Assembly (NCBI GenBank): GCA_018881555.1
Contig: JACAXG010000014.1
Span: 2,099,959-2,163,958 of the forward strand
Reading direction: 5' to 3'
Length of the DNA: 64,000 bases
Source of the DNA: Amblyornis subalaris
Taxonomy: Eukaryota > Chordata > Aves > Passeriformes > Ptilonorhynchidae
Numbering within the stretch: the first letter of the stretch is position 1; each line of letters begins with the position of its first letter. The position numbers and the translations under genes are program-made. Below, in pieces: positions 1 through 11,205 of this stretch. A model generated the notes under the pieces. It ran no database searches. It was not told the DNA's origin and was given only the letters and a program-made list of their open reading frames with translations.

Positions 1-1639
1 AACGAGCTCGTTACGGTGGAGAAGGTAATAAATATTTGATAGCAGGGCATGTTAATGAGGTGNATTCAAAGTGTTTAGCAGAGTTTCCTCTCCCCTTCCA
101 ACACGTTATACAGTGCAAACATTTTGAATTATTGAACCAGAAGGATCTTTAAGCGCTTTAAGGTGCTGTGTTTAAAAGCCCTAAACCCACAAAGCCACAG
201 GAGCAATTAATGGCTGCAGCTTCCCAAAGTGACTCTAATTTGGTGAGTAATATTGTTTGTTTTAAACCCAGGGATTCCATGGAGGGCTTCCCTGCCTTTG
301 GATGCANGGGAGATGCCACAGCAGTGGGCACCCTTTAAACTGCTTTTATTGGGGTTTTAACCCACNGGGCTGTGTCATCAAGACTGGAACACTTTTGCAG
401 TTAAATCCACATTTCTCCCCAGTCACCCTCAGATCCTCATGGAAACGTTGCAGGTGTTGGAGGACAGAGGTGGAGATGGGAAGGTCCAACCTGGTGGAGT
501 TTGGTTTCTCTCTCTGCCTGGCCTGGTATGAAATTTAAATATTGTTCTAGTCCATGATGCATTGGGTCTGTTTAGGCTGTTATAATTGCACATATAATTA
601 TTATTGTACCCATATTATGGAAGAAATTCGAGAACCAGAGATGATGTAAACTCCTGGTTTAGTCTTGAGTTATCATAAAATCCCAATATTTGGAGTCCTC
701 AGGCAGAGCAGAGCTTTGGGATCAGTAGATGAAATCCATTGTTTCACCTTCCAATGGGGATTGGGATTGATATTTTTTAAGAACACTGATAAAGGACTGC
801 AAAGAGGAACATCAGCAAAATCCCTTTCTTTGACATTCCTTCTTTTCAATTCCTTTTCCTGCCTCAGCCCTTAGCAAGGAACAGGTTGGTTTTGAGGCAG
901 CAGTTCCATGGTTTTAGCTGGGAAGAGCCTTTTGGAACAGGTTAGGATGGTAAAACCACATCAAGGTTCATCTCCTCTCGTAACAAAAGGCATTTTTCTC
1001 AAATGCTGTTCCAAAATATCTGCTCTGAATTCCAGGTTTTTCTCCTCCATGGCTCTGTTTGCTTGATGAAGGAAGATGACCCAAATTATTCAAGATATAT
1101 TATGTATATTTTCAACGAAGTATCCCAGTGCCTGACTATTTCACCAGGCTTAATCTCAATTTTAAACCTGTTTTTCACCTCAGGAAATGGCTGCTGAAGC
1201 ACTCTGTGCAACCCAGACTCACTCTTAAACCGCATGAAAGTTAAAATGCAAAGCTAAATTCTATTAAATATTAAATTTAAAGCTATTTACATGGAAAACA
1301 ATGAACTGTGAGGAAGTACAACCAGCTCTGGAAATTGAGGTTTTTATAGGTTGAGATTCAAGAGTCGCTTCCAGGTGCTGATTGTCCCTGATTTGGGAAA
1401 TATTCAGGGTTCATCCCAGGCAAACAAGGCCTTTACTCGCTAAAAATTAAGTGTATTAGGCTTAGTCTGGGATGTTTGTCAGAACAATAACCAGTAAAAA
1501 ACCCCAAACCCAGCAAAAGCCAAACGATATTGCAGTGACGAATGGCTTTAATTAGAAGTAGGTAACAACCACTTAAAAAAAAGATATAATTTCAAGCAGT
1601 TTCTGTACTTTAGTGCTCCTGGAAGGCAAACAGGATTAA
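1..1639. other. Unique non-coding sequence, no feature recognised
   Basis: This is AT-leaning single-copy-looking DNA with isolated N calls. The open frames here are under 80 codons, lie in different frames and resemble no protein family I know. I see no CR1 block, tandem array, RNA gene or promoter-like CpG-rich segment. It is most simply intergenic or intronic. Confidence 0.6.
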
Positions 1640-1659
1640 TTCCTGAAGCAGGAATTGGA

Positions 1660-1810
1660 GAACCAATTTGGCTTAGCTTTAATTTACTAATGATACAATC
1701 GAGCTATAATTAAACGGGAGCAAAAAAATCTGGGGAACAAAATTTAGTTAATTTAGGCCCAAACTGGGTTTGTTCCTCTGTAATTAATTTGCTCTTTAAA
1801 TTGTGAGGCA
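1660..1810. other. Candidate conserved non-coding element (weak)
   Basis: An AT-rich stretch with several homeodomain-type TAAT cores: TTTAATTTACTAATG near 1680, TATAATTAAAC near 1705, GTTAATTTAGG near 1748 and GTAATTAATTTG near 1780. It lacks the GGAATTCC-like words common elsewhere in the window. The density and spacing of TAAT cores suggest a regulatory element, but only cross-species alignment could show conservation. Low-complexity AT-rich DNA is the alternative. Confidence 0.2.
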
Positions 1811-4800
1811 TCACCATCCCCAGGTAAATAAAAATGCAGTCAGCAGCCCGTAACTTCCACAGTATCATTTAAGTNGTTTGTGAGGGAAAAACTGATAGGA
1901 AAATCCTCAAATTAAGATTGTCCTGGATCGTTAACTTCCCTTTAATCAGTGGCCTAATATTGACAAAAATGGACCCGTTATGATTTACCTGGTTTTGACT
2001 TGTATGTTGAAGAGAATCCAGATTTTTTTTTCTATCAGTTTGCTGGATTTTCATAAATTGGAATTTTTAGATTTCCATGAAGNTTGCTGATACAGTCAGA
2101 AACATGATTTTGATTTCAAAATAAATTTGATAAATCTTTCCCTAATATCCTTGAAAATAAAATTTTCAAGCTTGGAGGAGTCGCATCCAAATTCCTTTCT
2201 TTATGGATGCCCATCCACACCAGACATCTGGGAATGAGGAATTACATTTATTAAGTTTGAAAATTTATTCTCAGGAGTAGGAAGTGACTCTCTGTGTGCA
2301 CCTGGATAATCTGACTACATCAATATTGATCCCTGGTTGTTAATCCCTGTGGGAAATGGATTCTCAGTAAAATTCCTCGAGCAGATATTGGCTGTTGATT
2401 TGGCAGTTTTATTCCTGGTACTTTCATTTTTTTCCTGAAAAGAAGGAGAAACTTCCTTAATCCCAGGCAGAGACAGAAATATAAATGCCAGCTGAAAATA
2501 CCCTGAATTTCCTGCCCTTCTCCAGCTCCTGGAATACTCAGGGAGGTGAGGGGGGAGGATGAGCTGGGCTGCCTGGGTCTCTTTGAAGTGCTTTATCAGT
2601 GCTCTCCAAAATATCAAAGCAGAGACTTCTGCAGTGGAAAAATAATTCTGATTGCACCTTCTTGGGCTGGGTCTGATCCAGCTCCCGCCTGGGGAATCCA
2701 TGAGGTGACTCCTGAATATTCAGGCAGTTTTGAGGGATGGAATTGTTTCTTCTGTTTCTGAGGCCATTTTTAATTTCTGAGGCCATTTAAAATTTTTGTT
2801 ATAATTTTGTTCTGAGGGTTCTGGGTTCCTCCTTAGCTGCTAGACTATTAAACTCCACTTTCAGTTGCTTAAATTTTACAGATTTAATCGAACAAAGCTT
2901 CATTTTGCATGGGTTGTGAGTGCCTGGAGTTTCAGGTTTTTGTTTAATGAAATATTCAGCCCAGCTCATCCTCCTCTGCCTTGTTCACTGTTATCTCCTT
3001 GGGTGGATTTGCTTCTTCTNGATGTCCTTTGGNATTACTCCTTATTTATTTTGGTTAAAATCAGGGAAGAGCAGGATCCTGTGTCATCTNAACAGGCTAA
3101 TGGTTTCTTAATTNTTGAGAAAAAGGAATTTATTCCACTGCATTTTCAGATCCCTCCTTCTGGTCACTTTTAAACGACTTCAGAGGCAGTGCAGAAACAC
3201 ACTCCCTAGAACTTCGGTAAAGAAAATCCTGTTTTGTGTCTGTCTTCATGACTGCCTCGTCTCTTATTTTACTTTCACTGCTCTTCATATTTCATTTCCA
3301 GCCTTCCCATCCTTCNAGAAACCTTTACAAAAGGCCAAATAAAAAGTGCAAATTTTTCTCCCTTTTTTAGTGCCAAAGCAGTGGTGCTGAAATGAGTGTG
3401 CACACCTCTATGGGCCTGGCTCTGCACGGGCACCTTGTTAAAATCAAATTTCACCCCCAGATCGCAGAGCTGTCTCCAATAAAACTCCAACACGGCATAA
3501 AATCAGGGAGGGTTTTTTGGTTTTTGCGAGTTGAAAGTGTTTTATTCCCACTTCTGTGTGTTGTTTGTGGGAAGAGGCTCAGGAGGGTCTGATCCGGGTG
3601 GATGGATCCTGATGGGAGGGAGGGCACANGGTGGGAGAGATGTTTTCAGCTCGGTTACACCTGAAGGGTCGCTGGGCTAAAGGTGGGATCAGGGAAATAT
3701 AATGGGAAAAATCCCATAGTTTTCCTTCTGCTGCTGGTTGGAAACAGCTACCTGGGGGTAGATATGGGTAGTTCTTGGTAAAAAATCTAATTTTTCTAGT
3801 TCTGAAAGGTTTTATAGTGCGGGATTTTGCCTCTGAACAACCTGTCACCCCACTCTTCTCATCCTTCCTCAGCCAAGGGGAAGGGAGGTGGGAAGCAGGA
3901 ATTCCTGAGATAAATATGGACTAAATATCAGCCACCTCCCCCTTGACCTGCTCTGCTCCAATGAATCAGCTGGATGGGATCTGTGGCCACCTCTGCTCCT
4001 CCAAGGAGTAAACCCCCCAAACCTGTGAGCAGAGCTCCTGGGGGATCTGGCTTTGCTTCCCAACTTCTGCTGGAATCCGCTCGGCTGCACTGGGGTGGAG
4101 AAGCAGCTGAGAGGAGCAGGAGCGCTGGATGTCTGTGCAAATCCTCCCTCATTCCCTGTTTTCTGTGCAGTGTTTTCCGGAAAGGACTTTGATTTAGCAC
4201 TTTCTCGAGGAAATTTAAGGTGATTTATCCAGAGGCAGATTTTTCTCTTATTCCCCTTGTGTGAGTCAGGGATTTTCCCGTGCTCANCCGCAGCTCGGTG
4301 AAACGGTGCTGTGAGAATTCCCTGCTCCTACCCAAACCAACAGAGCTTTGCTGTCATATAAATGGAAGAAAAATAGATTTTTTTTCTTTTCTAACAACAA
4401 TATTTTATTCTGCTAAGCTTGGAGAGCACAAGGGCTGCGTCGAAAGCTTTTCTCTGGTGTCTCCTCCTTGCATTTCTCCCTCAGCAGCTCCTCTCTGCTC
4501 CTTACACAGCACAATCGTCCTCCAAAAGGGTTTTCCTCGTGTTTGGCACAGCTCCTGCCTTCCTGGCACCCCGGCTCAGCATTCCCTGGATTCCCAGCTT
4601 GGGTCAAACCGAGGTGCCCACCTCGGCCAGCTCTCCCAGGGATGTTCCTAGCTCCTGGGTGGGGATGTTGGCATCTGACCTGGTTCCTCTCCCCCTGGAA
4701 AATTCTGCCTGTGGGGGCTGTGTAGGTGACAGCTGCCATTTCCCAGGCCAAGAAGCTGGAATTCTCTCTCCTGTGTCATTTATTTCCACCTGCTGCTTTT

Positions 4801-7277
4801 CTGTCTTCCCGTTTGGCCTCTTCCTTTGGTTCTTGGTTTGACATCCCAGCTCCTGATGTTTCTGTGTCAGCCTCAGTGGGAAATGCCAGGCCCTGATTTA
4901 CAGCCCCTCCTGCTGNGATTTGTAGGAGATCTCAGTTCCTGGTTTTCCAGGAGAGCTGGCCCTTGGTGGGAGCAGCAGGAGAATTCCTGTGTTGGTTCAG
5001 GTGCCAGGAGAAGAGGAGACCAAACCGGGATGTGTGAAATGCTCCTGATCTCCATCCTGTCGATCCCAGTGGAAATCTGTCAGGGACGTGACTGAAAATA
5101 ACATTTAATCTTCCAACTCGTGATATGATCAGGCTGGGATAAACATTCATGGATGCTGAAGGTCTGAGAGAGCCTGAACTGGCCAATTCTGACAGATCAT
5201 GGGAAAGGCTTTTTTCTTTNCTTTGATAGGAAAGTGTTTCCAGGAGCTCTTGCCTGGTTTTCTTTGGGATCCTGAGCCAGCCTGCACAACACCACCANCG
5301 TCTTGGGCTGCCCTCAGAGCGCCAGGGAAGGATCCAAAGGGACTTGCAAATGTGTGTTTTATTTTGCATATCAAAGCGTTCCTTTGGAGAGGGAAAAATA
5401 TGGATGTTGGCACCCGAGCCTGAAAGGAGGGACCATTAATGAGCAGGTCTCCAGCAAGGCTCTGTTCCTGACATTTTATTGCACATGGGATTTATGGGTT
5501 TGATTCTGCCCCTTTGAGGGATGAGGTGCCCGCATCCCAACCCGGGAGGTGCTCCGTGAACTTGAAAGGAGGAGAGGGAAAATTCTTCCTTTTGGGAAGC
5601 CCAATTAGGGGGATGAATGACACGGACGACTCCAGTNGTTTGTGTTCCCTGTGATTTGTGGGATGGAACACAACACTCAGGCTGCTCCCGCTGCTCCTCG
5701 GGGCTTTGGGAAGTTTACTGTTTGCGGCTGGAAAAGCACGACAGGGAATACCTGAACATCTGCTGGAGCTGAATGGGATGTGGGAAACAGAAAATGCCTC
5801 TTCTGGAAGTGTTTGTGGAGAGGGAAAGGCGGTTGGACTCCCTGATTTCCAGACCCTGCTGGAACACGCTCTTGGAACACTCTGCACCAGAGGCGCTGCC
5901 TCTTAAACACCTGGATTATCCTAAAAATCNCTTTTTGTTCATTAAAACAACTCCCCCCTCCATGGGTTCATCTGCCAGGGCAGGGCCAGGGAGCAGCCAG
6001 GCTGCTGCTCCACTGCCCACAGGCTTCCTCCTTTATTTAATATTCAAGGAGAAAAGTGAAAACAAGAGGAAGCAATTCCACAGCTCCTGCAGCTCTCATC
6101 TAATCAAATGTTATCCTGAAAAACATTTCAGGGTTCCCTTTCTTTCTGNTGGCACTCAGGGAGCCCTGGAGAAGGATGCTGTGGATGGGCTGAGCACCTG
6201 GAGTGGATTCCTGAGGTGAGTGGCCGAAGAGATGCTGATCCAGCCNAAATCCAGTGTCCCTGGGATCTGTGGATGTGCTCCTTGGAAAACCATTGTCAGA
6301 ATCCCTCTGAATAAAAAGTTATTTAAAATTTAATCCTANCAGAGGATCCACAAAGGGATGCCTCCTATGCTGAGCTGTATGAACACCCTCAAATATTTTA
6401 TTTAAAAGGAGGCAGGTGGTGAAAATAATGATAAATATTGAATTCCTTTGGGATTTTGGTCAGGTGGGAATGGGAAGCTTGGCTGAAACGACTGGAATAG
6501 CCTCTCCTTCCACCAGAAGGAACGTCATTATTGGAAAGCGCAGATTTAATCTGATTCACAGAGAACTTCCAGACTGACTTTTTGGTTTGCTGGCTCAAGA
6601 CATTTTGGGGTAAGTTTTAGCTTCGTTTTGAACTGATATCTGAATTAAACAGTTGGAAGTTTCTCCATTTTCATGGCTGTGCTCTTCCATTTGCATCTTC
6701 ACAGCGAATTTAACGGTAAGGAATCTTTTCCAAATTGGTCCCGAGGTGTTTTTTTACGGAGCCACTCATTAATTTCTTTGCCTTTTGAGAGAGGACAGCC
6801 TGATTTTTGTGTTTTCCTTGCTGCTGTGACATTCCAGGCACGCCGGAAGCAGATCACATCTCACTTTGCTTGGCTGACGTTGGCTTGATCGCTTTTATCA
6901 GCCAGGAGGTGACACCCACAGGTCATTTGTCCTCGTGGGGATTCTGAAGTGGCTGAGTCATTTTTTATTCATTGGGAGGGTATTTATCTTCNTGATATTT
7001 TTGCCTGTTTCGCCGTGGTTTTCACTAAAAGTCCAGGTAGGTGTTAAAGCCCTCNGACTGTTCCTGGCCAGTGACCAGGGTGATATTCATGGAACCATCT
7101 GTTCCAACGAAGTTTATCGTGCAAAGTTTCTCCCATCAGCAGAATCCATCAAGATTCTGATGGAAAACATCAAGTTTCTAAATCCAATCACAATTTAAGC
7201 NACAAAATGAACGTATTTTGGCAGCATTTGTGCTCCGAAACCGTCGTAGTTGTCTTATTAAGGAGAAAAGTGCTTTT
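1811..7277. other. Long unique non-coding stretch
   Basis: About 5.5 kb with no recognised transposon. Open frames reach 148 codons (5773-6219, +), 145 codons (4932-5369, -) and 140 codons (4419-4841, +). They overlap frames on both strands, contain N-disrupted codons and show no domain, signal peptide or repeat typical of a protein. G+C rises at about 3.9-5.9 kb, which by itself lengthens chance open frames. I see no exon pattern that I can defend. Confidence 0.55.
2754..2793. repeat. Short direct tandem duplication, ~20 bp unit x2
   Basis: TTTCTGAGGCCATTTTTAA is followed at once by TTTCTGAGGCCATTTAAAA. The two units are nearly identical over the first 15 bases and differ in the A/T-rich end, as expected for a small replication-slippage duplication. 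Confidence 0.75.
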
Positions 7278-7342
7278 CATGGAATCACAGAGTGGTTTAG
7301 GCGGGAAAGGACCTTTAAGACCTCATTCCAACCCCCTGGCAG
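7278..7342 (-). mobile_element. CR1 LINE 3'-end fragment
   Basis: CR1 is the main non-LTR retrotransposon of birds. It inserts by target-primed reverse transcription and usually leaves only its 3' end. Here about 65 bp remain. Read on + it runs from the terminal ATGGAATCACAGAGTGG through a degenerate GGTTTAGGCGGGAAAGGACC to CATTCCAACCCCCTGGCA, so the element's sense strand is minus. It diverges from the common copies in this window and is probably old. A second CR1 fragment of another subfamily begins about 55 bp to the right. Confidence 0.8.
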
Positions 7343-7398
7343 TTGATGGATCTGGGAGCAAGGAATGTTGTTCANGAGGCTGGTGCAATCCAATTCCA

Positions 7399-7528
7399 AT
7401 CATGGAATCACACAGCAGGTTGGAAGGGANCTCTGGAGATCACCTACTCTGACCCNCCTGCACCTGGAGCGGGTGACTGAGGAGCACATCCAGGTGGGTT
7501 TGGAATGACTCCAGAGAGGGAAATTCCA
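7399..7528 (-). mobile_element. CR1 fragment, older subfamily
   Basis: The fragment starts with the CR1 tail complement ATCATGGAATCACACAGCAGG, then GTTGGAAGGGACCTCTGGAGATCACC. It continues with the block 'gagcacatccaggtgggttt' and 'ctccagagaggg'. That middle block belongs to CR1 subfamilies distinct from the 'gggatattgggaagg' type that dominates the window. Orientation is minus. It ends near the 'agagaggg' block, so the copy is strongly 5'-truncated. Confidence 0.8.
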
Positions 7529-8179
7529 ATAAAAAGCACACCAAAACCCCATCAGCACCAAACTGNTCCTGTATGCAGTGAAATTGTTGCCGTAGCAAAG
7601 TTCTGTTTGAGAGGTTGGAAAAGAACTGAGTTTTATTCACTTTTTTTCCCAGATATTTACTTGAAAGCCCTTCCCAGCCTGAAAACGGGAGCAGCCTCCC
7701 TTNTCCAACCTCTAGGAATGAGGCAGGCAGTTAAATGTTACTGGAAGACAAAACGGATGAATTTTTGAGTTGGAATCTGCGGGAGGAAAATCNAAAGAAC
7801 TCTTGTCAAGAGCCCTGGAGCTCGGAGCCAGTTCCCAGGCTCTGACTCTGAGCCACCCTCCTTTGCAATCCAACACCCCCTGAACTCAGGGATGAGGAGT
7901 TCCCTTCCCTTTGGGCTCCACAGGGGGGTTCTCAGGAAAGAGAATCACNGGAGTTGATGCAGAAATGAGGCATTCCCGGACTCAGCTTTGCAGATTGAGA
8001 GCCAGGAGCCCCAAATCAGATTTAAAGGGTATTTTTTGGGAGGGAATGGGACTTTATTGAAGACTTGCATTTCCAGCTCACAAAGCCATCGGTGCTTTCT
8101 AAATGGGCAGTGAAGCCATGGAGATCAGAGGGATTTGGGATTTTTTGGGTGGGTTTTTTGCATGTTANGAGTATCAGAN

Positions 8180-8424
8180 AATCCCAGAATGGTTTGGGTT
8201 GGAAGGGACCTTAAAGCCCATCCCATTCCACCTCCTTTACACCTTCCACTACCCCAGACTGCTCCAAGCCCCATCCAACCTGGCCTTGGGAACTTCCAGG
8301 GATGGGGCAGCCACAGCTTCTCTGGGCACCCTGTGCCAGGGCCCCCACCCCTCCCAGGGAAGGATTTATTCCCAAATATCCACTATAACCCTACTCTGCC
8401 CCTTTGAACCTATTCCCCCTTGTG
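8180..8424 (-). mobile_element. CR1 3'-end copy, ~245 bp
   Basis: Read on + it begins AATCCCAGAATGGTTTGGGT. It passes through TTCCACTACCCCAGACTGCT, the TGGCCTTGGGAACTTCCAGG block, GGGGCAGCCACAGCTTCTCT and CCCTGTGCCAGGGCCCC, and ends in the ACCTATTCCCCCTTGT block. The sense strand is minus. The usual 'cctgccatgggcaggg' segment is replaced by CTCCTTTACACC, an internal deletion. Two N bases sit in the terminal region. Confidence 0.93.
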
Positions 8425-8701
8425 GTGCTGCCCNAGGCCCCATCCTGGAGGGTGGGAATGGTGCAGGAATTGCCTCCAGCAGCCGTGGCCCTGCTTTGGG
8501 ATGAAACCCCAAAAACNTGGACTAAAGCCCTGCCTGCTGTTTGTGTCAGAGTTTGGAGCTGTGCTGGGGGTGCTCAGGAGGGTGTTTAAGGTATCAGGGC
8601 ATTCAAAAAGGGGAAAGGGNAAACAAAATCTGCAATTCCAAACCCCACTGCAGTGTCTGAGTGAGGGCAAGGCTTTCTCAAGCATTAGTGAGACTTTAGT
8701 T

Positions 8702-8727
8702 CAACACAGCAACAACAACAACAACNA
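8702..8727. repeat. (CAA)n microsatellite
   Basis: About five to six CAA units, broken by two N calls at the end and followed by an A-rich run. It sits about 280 bp beyond a CR1 copy. The N calls inside the repeat suggest length ambiguity in the reads. Confidence 0.8.
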
Positions 8728-8734
8728 NAAAAAT

Positions 8735-9245
8735 AGATTTTATTGCTCCCTATTTTATGGATCATGAATTTAACTGAGCCAAATAGGCAAAGTCCAGGTG
8801 AATAATGCATTTCCTCCTGCACTGCACTAACTATTTTTTTTTTGTTCTGCTTACTCAGCTTTTCACATTTGTAACTCCAAAGACCTCCAAAGAACCGATG
8901 GCTGTGTTTGCCTCACTGTGCTGAACGAGTTCTGGTGCCTCTTCTCTGGTGGGTTTTTGTCTTCTGAAGGGATTTCAGTAAAACTTGGAAGAATATTTGT
9001 TTTTAGGGCCCGGTTTGGTGGCTCTGTCATGCAGTGTTTTGTTTCAACTGAAGATAATCATGAAATATTTTAAACTTCATATCCGAAATATCCATTGGGC
9101 TGGGTCATATTTAGAGGTTGTCCCTGCTCCAGAAAACTTCTAATATTGATAATATGGGAAAAATGGGAGCTGATGTGTGCACACAGAGCCCAAGAACTTG
9201 TTTAGCTTCCCCTAATGACTGGGGCAAACCAGAAATGGGTCCCTG
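8735..9245. other. Unique spacer between two CR1 copies
   Basis: About 500 bp of AT-leaning unique DNA with short T-runs. No open frame above about 70 codons is independent of the neighbouring CR1, and no other feature was recognised. Confidence 0.5.
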
Positions 9246-9406
9246 GGAACAGCCCAGAGAAGCTGTGGCTGCCCCATCCCTGGGAGTGTCCAAGGCNGGG
9301 TTGGATGGGGCTTGGAGCAGCCTGGGATAGTGCAAGGTATCCCTGGAATGAGATGCTTTAAGGTCCTTTCCAACCCAAACCACTCTAGGATTCTGATTCT
9401 GTGAAA
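9246..9406 (+). mobile_element. CR1 3'-end copy, ~160 bp
   Basis: It contains CCCAGAGAAGCTGTGGCTGC, CCCATCCCTGGGAGTGTCC, GGTTGGATGGGGCTTGGAGC, CCTGGGATAGTGCAAGGT and TCCTTTCCAACCCAAACCAC, then the tail ATTCTGATTCTGTGAAA. The sense strand is plus. The 'ctgcccatggcagggg' block is missing, so TATCCCTGGAATGAGATGC follows the 'agtgcaaggt' block directly. Confidence 0.93.
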
Positions 9407-10200
9407 TACAAACTGTTTCTCCAGACTCATATTTTGTTCCCCAATAGTAAATGGTCTTCACTCCTGCACTGCGAGGGAATTCACCCTAAATATCCATAGG
9501 GCTGATTTCAGTGTCAAATTCTGCATTTTGCAGGCCATTCTTTTGTAGTTTCAATGTTCCTGTTTCCCTCAGTCCAGATGCAGAGCTACAGCTCTGAGTG
9601 AAACAGGTACAAATAAATTCATTTGCATTTTTTTTTTTGTCATCTCAGGTGTTTTCTGCTCAGATTTTAATCCAAATCACCACNCTGCAAACCCTTTGTG
9701 TTTTGCTGCGTTTGATGGGAAAAAAAATCTTCCTTAGAAACGATAAAAATAAGATTTTTTTACGTAACCTATGATCTGCTGAAGTTCTCCTATGTTTTTC
9801 TCCAGGAATTACCCTTCTCTCGCTGTTCCTCCAATAAAAGGCTCGTAGATCCCACCTGGAATAGGAAGGCACACAAATCCCTCAGGATTTCAAGGGAAAG
9901 TCACTCATTCCGGAGCTGAGTTGCTCCAATCCCTTCGGTGCACTTGAACGTGAGTGAAAGATGCTCTCAGGCTGCACAGACTTTTAAACACTCCTGAATT
10001 CCACGTGGAAATTGTTTTCCCTGAAAAAACTGCCTGTCCCTCAGTAGGGATTAATTTACCCCCCTGCAGCTGATTTAGCAGCAGAGTTCAAAGAGTTAAA
10101 GATGATTTTTAGAATGGAGGTAAAAAATTTGCATTTTTTTTAAATGATCCAAGAGAGTTTTGCTCCAGGTGTCCATNGGAAAAGAGATTTAACCCAGCAA
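9407..10200. other. Unique non-coding spacer
   Basis: About 0.8 kb with T- and A-runs near 9630 and 9720. No transposon, RNA gene or credible exon was recognised. Confidence 0.5.
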
Positions 10201-10252
10201 CAGTGTTGGACTCGATCTTGGAGGTCTTTTCCAACCTCAAGCATTCCATGAT
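10201..10252 (+). mobile_element. CR1 terminal stub, ~50 bp
   Basis: TTGGACTCGATCTTGGAGGT, CTTTTCCAACCTCAAGCATT and CCATGAT match the last 50 bp of a CR1 of the 'ttggactagatgatcttggaggtc' type. Sense is plus. This extreme 5' truncation is typical of aborted CR1 reverse transcription. Confidence 0.8.
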
Positions 10253-11061
10253 AATCTAATATTGCTGAAGCTGGGATTANTGCTGCAAAAATTCCAGAGG
10301 AGTGGCACAGGTTTGTATCAGTGTCCCCAAAAATGAGCTCCTCTTGTTTTCCATAACGTTTATAGCGAGGTTTTGTGTGTGTCTACATAAAACAGAGAAA
10401 TGTTCCTGTAAAAATTAGCAGCCTACAGGGAAAAACCTACTGAACCAACAAAAAAAAATCCTTAATTTTGCTCCATTTATTGCCTCCCCTCGCTGGGTGA
10501 GGGAAAGGTGAGCTGTTAGCTCTGCTGTGCAAACGAATTTGGATTATCTGCACACTTTTACGGGACTATTTCCCAGCAAATTAAAGAAAAATCACATTTT
10601 CTAGAGTGGGGAAAAAACCCCCTNTTCTTGCCCTCGAATTGCTGAGCCTCCTGCACAGGGCCAAGGGCACAAAAGGCACATAACCAAGTCTTGGAGCCAT
10701 GAAAAGAAGANCCCCAAAAGGAGCTTTCTGTCCCAGTTTAATTTTCCGTAGTCACGGGAATGAGGCTCCCNGCTGCTGGAATTGCAGCCTAGTAATAAGG
10801 AAGTGAATCTCTTTAAGGAGCTCTCCTGGCCTGGTTTTCCACTGTTGCCACTTACCTGGAAATCTGCATTTAAACGGCAGCAGGAATGTTCTGGGTGCAG
10901 GTGGGGAGAGCAGGACACCTGCAGTGAAGGTATCCGTGCACAAAATCNGTGGATGTGCACCTTTCTTTGGGAAACTTGGAGTAGGAACCCTGAATACTGC
11001 TGGGAGGGAATGTAGGAAAGAAGAGACATTTCATATTATCCATTCCTCAGGGTTTATAATT
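10253..11061. other. Unique non-coding spacer
   Basis: About 0.8 kb. A minus-strand open frame of 142 codons (10601-11029) overlaps plus-strand frames of similar quality and contains N-disrupted codons. I see no domain and do not treat it as a gene. Confidence 0.5.
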
Positions 11062-11205
11062 GAGAATCCCAGAATGGTTTGGGTTGGAAAGGATGTTAAA
11101 GCCCATCCAGTTGTGCCACCTTCCACTATCCCATGTTGTTCCAANCCCCTTCCTTGGGAACACTTCCAGGGATGGGGCAGGCACAGCTCTGGGAATGCCC
11201 TTCCT
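11062..11205 (-). mobile_element. CR1 3'-end copy with internal deletion
   Basis: Read on +, GAATCCCAGAATGGTTTGGG is followed by a GGAAAGGATGTTAAAGCCC variant, CACCTTCCACTATCCCATG and CACTTCCAGGGATGGGGCAG. The 'cctgccatgggcaggg' and 'tccaacctggccttgg' segments are lost or shortened. Orientation is minus. The copy stops within the 'agcttctctggg' block. Confidence 0.9.
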
